Positions 47,771 to 50,947 of a stretch of DNA of 50,947 nt are shown here, in pieces. The notes under the pieces are model-generated. The model had not been told where the DNA came from and searched no databases. It saw only the letters and a program-made list of their open reading frames with translations. Source of the stretch: Flavobacteriaceae bacterium CG2_30_34_30 (lineage in GTDB: Bacteria; Bacteroidota; Bacteroidia; Flavobacteriales; Flavobacteriaceae); assembly GCA_001873105.1 (NCBI GenBank), contig MNYN01000036.1, forward strand, positions 1 through 50,947. Reading direction: 5' to 3'. Both the position numbers and the translations under genes were made by a program. Position 1 is the first letter of the stretch; each line of letters begins with the position of its first letter.

Positions 47771-49063
47771 ATGAAATATCACACCATAGACAAAGCCCTC
47801 TACATCAAAAACCGAAAAAACTTTATGGCGCACATGACTCCTAAGAGTGTAGCTGTTTTTAATTCCAATGATATATATCCTATAAGTGCAGACAGTACCA
47901 TGCCTTTTCAACAGCACCGAGATATATTTTACCTTAGTGGTGTGGATCAAGAAGAAAGTATATTAGTACTTTTTCCGGATGCACCCGATAAAAAAAACAG
48001 GGAAATATTGTTTTTAAAAGAAACCAATGCCCATATTGCTATTTGGGAAGGCGAAAAGTTGACTAAAGAAAGAGCTTTTGAGGTAAGTGGAATTACTACA
48101 GTTTATTGGTTACAAGAATTTGACAAAGTGTTTTTTGAACTGATGACACAGGCAGAAACCATTTACTACAACACTAATGAGCATTATAGGCAATCGGTAG
48201 AAACCGAAACCCGTGAAGACCGGTTTATAAAAAAAACCAAGGATAAATTTCCCGCACATAACTGGGCAAAAAGCAATCCTATTTTACAACGTTTACGCAG
48301 TGTGAAAGACCCAATTGAGCTGGCATTACTGCAAACAGCTTGTGATATTACCGAAAAAGGACTTCGCCGAATACTAAATTTCGTAAAACCCGGTGTGATG
48401 GAATATAATATTGAAGCAGAGTTTATGCACGAGTTTTTAAACAACCGCTCAAGGGGTTTTGCGTACACCCCAATTATTGCCGGGGGAAACAATGCGAATG
48501 TGCTTCATTATATAGAAAACAATCAAAAATGTAAAGCTGGCGATCTTATTTTACTGGATGTAGGTGCTGAATATGCCAATTATTCTAGTGATATGACAAG
48601 AACCATTCCAGTTTCAGGGAAATTTACAAAACGACAAAAAGAAGTATATAATGCTGTAAATCGCGTAAAAAAAGAAGCAACTAAAATGCTGGTTCCAGGA
48701 GATTTCTGGAAGGAATACCACGTGGAAGTAGGAAAATTAATGACCTCTGAATTATTGGGTTTAAAACTGTTAGACAAAGCTGATGTGAAAAACGAAAATC
48801 CCGATTGGCCTGCCTATAAAAAATATTTTATGCACGGTACCTCGCACCATTTAGGATTAGATACGCACGATTATGGCATCCTTTGGGAACCAATGAAAGC
48901 CAATATGGTTTTTACTGTAGAACCTGGAATTTATATTCCTGAGGAAGGATTTGGCATCCGTATAGAAGATGATGTGGTCATTCAAGAAAAGGGAGAACCC
49001 TTTAATTTAATGCGAAATATTCCGGTGGAAGTTGAGGAAATTGAAGAGTTGATGAATTCTTAG
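47771..49063 (+). CDS. pepP: Xaa-Pro aminopeptidase (aminopeptidase P, M24)
   Basis: A 430-residue M24 metallopeptidase that removes the residue before a proline. The N-terminal creatinase-like domain covers about the first 170 residues (FQQHRDIFYLSGVDQEES). The dimetal ligands of the pita-bread fold are visible: Asp in LLDVGAEYANYSSDMTRTI (two), His in MHGTSHHLGLDTHDYG, Glu in FTVEPGIYIPEEG and Glu in GIRIEDDVVI. Length is normal. It is likely cytosolic, with no signal peptide. Confidence 0.95.
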   Translation: MKYHTIDKALYIKNRKNFMAHMTPKSVAVFNSNDIYPISADSTMPFQQHRDIFYLSGVDQEESILVLFPDAPDKKNREILFLKETNAHIAIWEGEKLTKERAFEVSGITTVYWLQEFDKVFFELMTQAETIYYNTNEHYRQSVETETREDRFIKKTKDKFPAHNWAKSNPILQRLRSVKDPIELALLQTACDITEKGLRRILNFVKPGVMEYNIEAEFMHEFLNNRSRGFAYTPIIAGGNNANVLHYIENNQKCKAGDLILLDVGAEYANYSSDMTRTIPVSGKFTKRQKEVYNAVNRVKKEATKMLVPGDFWKEYHVEVGKLMTSELLGLKLLDKADVKNENPDWPAYKKYFMHGTSHHLGLDTHDYGILWEPMKANMVFTVEPGIYIPEEGFGIRIEDDVVIQEKGEPFNLMRNIPVEVEEIEELMNS

Positions 49064-49109
49064 TGTTCAGTTGCCTGTTCGGTGTTCGGTGTTCAGTGTT
49101 CAGTATTCC
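49064..49109. repeat. 7-bp-period intergenic repeat array after pepP
   Basis: Units TGTTCAG, then TTGCC, TGTTCGG, TGTTCGG, TGTTCAG, TGTTCAG and TATTCCT, starting directly at the base after the pepP stop. Five of the units match TGTTC(A/G)G. Confidence 0.85.
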
Positions 49110-49159
49110 TTAAGCTTTTGAACCATTTCAAAATGAATAAGAAATCGTCACGATTATAG

Positions 49160-49184
49160 CCTTTAAGAAATAATTTCTGAAAGG
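49160..49184. other. 25-bp imperfect palindrome in the pepP-brnQ spacer
   Basis: CCTTT and AGAAAT on one side mirror ATTTCT and AAAGG on the other with one mismatch. It lies directly before the terminator hairpin. No function can be assigned. Confidence 0.4.
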
Positions 49185-49237
49185 AAAAATCCTCGTTTTT
49201 GCCTCTAATCCTAAAGGAAGAACGAGGATTTTCATTT
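49183..49237. terminator. Terminator hairpin between pepP and brnQ
   Basis: AAAATCCTCGTT (49186-49197) is complementary to AACGAGGATTTT (49221-49232), extended by three weaker pairs, with a 17-base loop. A/T-rich flanks on both sides and convergent genes suggest it can work in both directions. Confidence 0.75.
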
Positions 49238-49313
49238 CATCCGCCACGACGGAAGTGACAAAAAATGATAAAAATCCGTTTGAATGTATTCCTAATAATA
49301 TTTAACGCCTCCA

Positions 49314-50588
49314 TTAAACGGGTCGTTTTTTTGTTTGAAAAACATTCGCAAGTAGAAAAACTACAAAAGCCGGCAAGAGCCAACCTACATTATAAATTCC
49401 TAAAGGCAGAAAGTTTTGAACCGGTTGTAAAAATGAAATCTGTAATGAACCCAAAACATCTGGCACAGAAAACAGCAGTGTAGTAAGTATTACCGTTCTA
49501 AAAACAAAAACTGTAACCAACCGATTGGGAAGTGTATGAAGAAATATCATAATAATGGTAATAGGATAAATGAAAAGCAATACCGGTACAGCTATCGTTA
49601 AAATACTACCTACATTCAATTGACCAACGAAAACACCGATTAAGCAGGCTAAAATAGCTGTAATTCGATAAGCAAGTTGCGATTCTTTAAAAATTCCTTT
49701 TATAAAATCGGCTGTTCCTGTAATAACTCCTACCGCTGTGGTAAAACAAGCGAGTGAAATTAAAAGACTTAAAAGCACACGCCCATTGTTTCCTAAAGTA
49801 ATCAAACTAATTCCGGAAAGAATTTCTGTGCGTGTTGCATCAACATTAAAATTATTTTGAAGCAACGCACCTGTCAAAATTAATCCGGTAAAAACCAGTA
49901 AAAGTCCGATACCGGCTACTATGGATGCTTTGAAAATAAAGACTTTTTTTTCGGTATAACTTAAGGAATTCTTTTTATTTAGAGAGATAATAATAATTCC
50001 ACCGGAAACTATAGCTGCAATAGCGCCAAAAGTTTGGTAACCTTCCAACATTCCATGTGAAAAAGGATTTACCCGAGTGGATAGAGCTAGTTCGTTCCCG
50101 GAAACAAAAAAGCTAAGCCCAATGATAAGCAAGAGGATTATTACAATTAAAGGAGTCAGATATTTTCCAATCCAATCAATAATGATAGAGCGGTTCCAAA
50201 CAAAAACAAGCACCAATCCAAAGTAAAAAAAACTAGTGGTTAAAGCACTTATTTCAAAATAAGGCATAATTGCCATTTCGTGTGTAACGGCAGCCGTTCG
50301 TGGTGCAGGAAGAATAACGGCAATGAGGTAAACTAACATGCAATAAACTAAACTAAACTTGGGTGAAAATTTATTAGCAAAATCTAACATAGTGCCTTGA
50401 AGCTTGGCATGGGCAAACAGTCCTAATATTGGGATGGCAACCGCAGAAATAACAAATCCTAGGGCAACCCAACCCCAGTCAAGACCGGTTTGAAAACCAA
50501 GAAATGGAGGTAAAATTAAATCGCCTGCGCCAAAAAACATCGCAAACAAAGCAAAGCCGGTGATGAGAATTTCTTTCGTTTTATTCAT
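49314..50588 (-). CDS. brnQ: Branched-chain amino acid:cation symporter
   Basis: A 424-residue inner-membrane carrier of the LIVCS (BrnQ) family that imports leucine, isoleucine and valine with Na+ or H+. The N-terminal ITGFALFAMFFGAGDLILPP is the family signature, and about twelve hydrophobic helices follow. The region GVITGTADFIKGIF is also typical. I set the start at ATG 50588 (MNKTKEILITG); the longer frame from a TTG at 50633 runs into the divergent promoter region and is unlikely. Confidence 0.94.
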   Translation of the reverse strand: MNKTKEILITGFALFAMFFGAGDLILPPFLGFQTGLDWGWVALGFVISAVAIPILGLFAHAKLQGTMLDFANKFSPKFSLVYCMLVYLIAVILPAPRTAAVTHEMAIMPYFEISALTTSFFYFGLVLVFVWNRSIIIDWIGKYLTPLIVIILLLIIGLSFFVSGNELALSTRVNPFSHGMLEGYQTFGAIAAIVSGGIIIISLNKKNSLSYTEKKVFIFKASIVAGIGLLLVFTGLILTGALLQNNFNVDATRTEILSGISLITLGNNGRVLLSLLISLACFTTAVGVITGTADFIKGIFKESQLAYRITAILACLIGVFVGQLNVGSILTIAVPVLLFIYPITIIMIFLHTLPNRLVTVFVFRTVILTTLLFSVPDVLGSLQISFLQPVQNFLPLGIYNVGWLLPAFVVFLLANVFQTKKRPV

Positions 50589-50597
50589 GGGTTCATT

Positions 50598-50605
50598 TAC
50601 CTTTG
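50598..50605 (+). promoter_or_regulatory. Probable -7 element of the right-edge alpha/beta hydrolase gene
   Basis: TACCTTTG matches TAnnTTTG and ends 17 bases before the ATG at 50623, in the 34-base spacer to brnQ. No exact TTG at -33 (TTTCG instead). Confidence 0.4.
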
Positions 50606-50622
50606 CAATATAGAATTTTGTT

Positions 50623-50947
50623 ATGATATTCAATTTTAAAGAATCTAAAATATTTTACACATTACAAGGCAAAGGAAATGTAGTAGTTTTACTTCATGGA
50701 TTTCTTGAAAACTCCACAATGTGGGATGCTTTTTTGCCAACCTTATTAAAAAACCATAGGGTGATTACTATCGATTTATTGGGTCATGGTAAAAGTGAAT
50801 CCTTAGGCTATGTGCATACTATGGAATTGATGGCTGAAATGGTTAAAGAAATTCTTACCAAAGAAAAAATAAATAAAGCAACTTTTATAGGACATTCCCT
50901 AGGTGGGTATGTGGTTTTGGCTTTCGCCGAAAAATATCCGGAGAAGA
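50623..50947 (+). CDS. Alpha/beta hydrolase (partial, cut by window end)
   Basis: ATG at 50623 opens a frame that is still open at the window edge (108 codons visible). The protein has the start of a typical alpha/beta hydrolase: NVVVLLHGFLENSTMWD with the oxyanion-hole HG, TIDLLGHGKSES, and the nucleophile elbow FIGHSLGGYVVLAFAEKYPE with the Ser of GHSLGG. Resembles MenH/BioH-like or general esterases; the substrate cannot be told without the C-terminal half holding Asp and His. Divergent from brnQ. Confidence 0.88.
   Translation, partial: MIFNFKESKIFYTLQGKGNVVVLLHGFLENSTMWDAFLPTLLKNHRVITIDLLGHGKSESLGYVHTMELMAEMVKEILTKEKINKATFIGHSLGGYVVLAFAEKYPEK

Noticed and set aside
49265..49483. 72-codon plus-strand frame at the brnQ end
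   Set aside because: Antisense to brnQ codons, no conserved features, no promoter.
50588..50633. TTG start for brnQ
   Set aside because: It would overlap the divergent hydrolase start; ATG 50588 gives the family N-terminus.

Overview
The window is an AT-rich stretch of a bacterial chromosome, almost certainly from the family Flavobacteriaceae (phylum Bacteroidetes). Several things point there: an atpD-atpC pair standing apart from the rest of the ATP synthase operon, a three-gene succinate:menaquinone reductase (sdhCAB), DUF4270 and SGNH lipoproteins with acidic residues right after the lipidated Cys, a TonB receptor with a carboxypeptidase-like N-terminal domain, eukaryote/archaeal-type GlyRS, few clear Shine-Dalgarno sequences, and promoters of the Bacteroidetes type (TTTG / TAnnTTTG). 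I see no rRNA, tRNA, CRISPR array, prophage or insertion sequence. No gene-free stretch exceeds 300 bases. Most of the window is ordinary housekeeping chromosome.

Layout. 1-1659 (minus): an AraC-type regulator followed by a PAS/coiled-coil signalling protein that runs off the left edge and contains a strikingly regular 63-bp/252-bp repeat. 1752-4649: YheT-like hydrolase, divergent thioesterase, recX, and a convergent JmjC/cupin oxygenase. 4779-10528 (minus): a complete seven-gene Mrp cation/proton antiporter operon, mrpABCDEFG. 10764-12627 (minus): atpD-atpC with a structured 79-nt spacer and a terminator. 12811-14735 (minus): a methionine/glutamine aminotransferase coupled to an omega-amidase. 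14891-19618 (minus): panC-panD-flippase-like membrane protein-esterase-like protein-radA, ending in a terminator. 19726-23973 (plus): a glycosyltransferase-5-like protein, a DUF4270 lipoprotein and glmS. 24050-28347 (plus): TonB-dependent receptor plus SGNH lipoprotein, ending in a terminator. 28437-30789 (minus): Ig-like lipoprotein and comF. 30893-33378 (plus): coiled-coil membrane-anchored protein and glyS, each followed by a strong terminator. 33454-37322 (minus): small lipoprotein and a 1137-residue outer-membrane protein. 37457-40905 (plus): xth, OmpA-like lipoprotein, aldo/keto reductase and a small lipoprotein. 41120-44610 (minus): sdhCAB with a full promoter. 44795-47647 (minus): BNR/VPS10-like secreted protein. 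47771-49063 (plus): aminopeptidase P. 49314-50588 (minus): brnQ. 50623-end (plus): start of an alpha/beta hydrolase.

How the genes fit together. Energy and ion metabolism is well represented: the catalytic beta and the epsilon subunits of F1, Mrp antiporter and succinate dehydrogenase. The aminotransferase/omega-amidase pair fits the glutamine transaminase (glutaminase II) route. The panC-panD group supplies pantothenate. The glmS group and several lipoproteins/outer-membrane proteins serve the envelope. No clearly new defence or mobile system is visible. The observations most worth following are the identical 252-bp tandem coding duplication, the esterase-like protein whose nucleophile position is Glu, the one-domain GT5-like protein between panC and a surface lipoprotein/glmS pair, the large SprA-like barrel protein, and three unrelated intergenic arrays that all have a 7-bp period.
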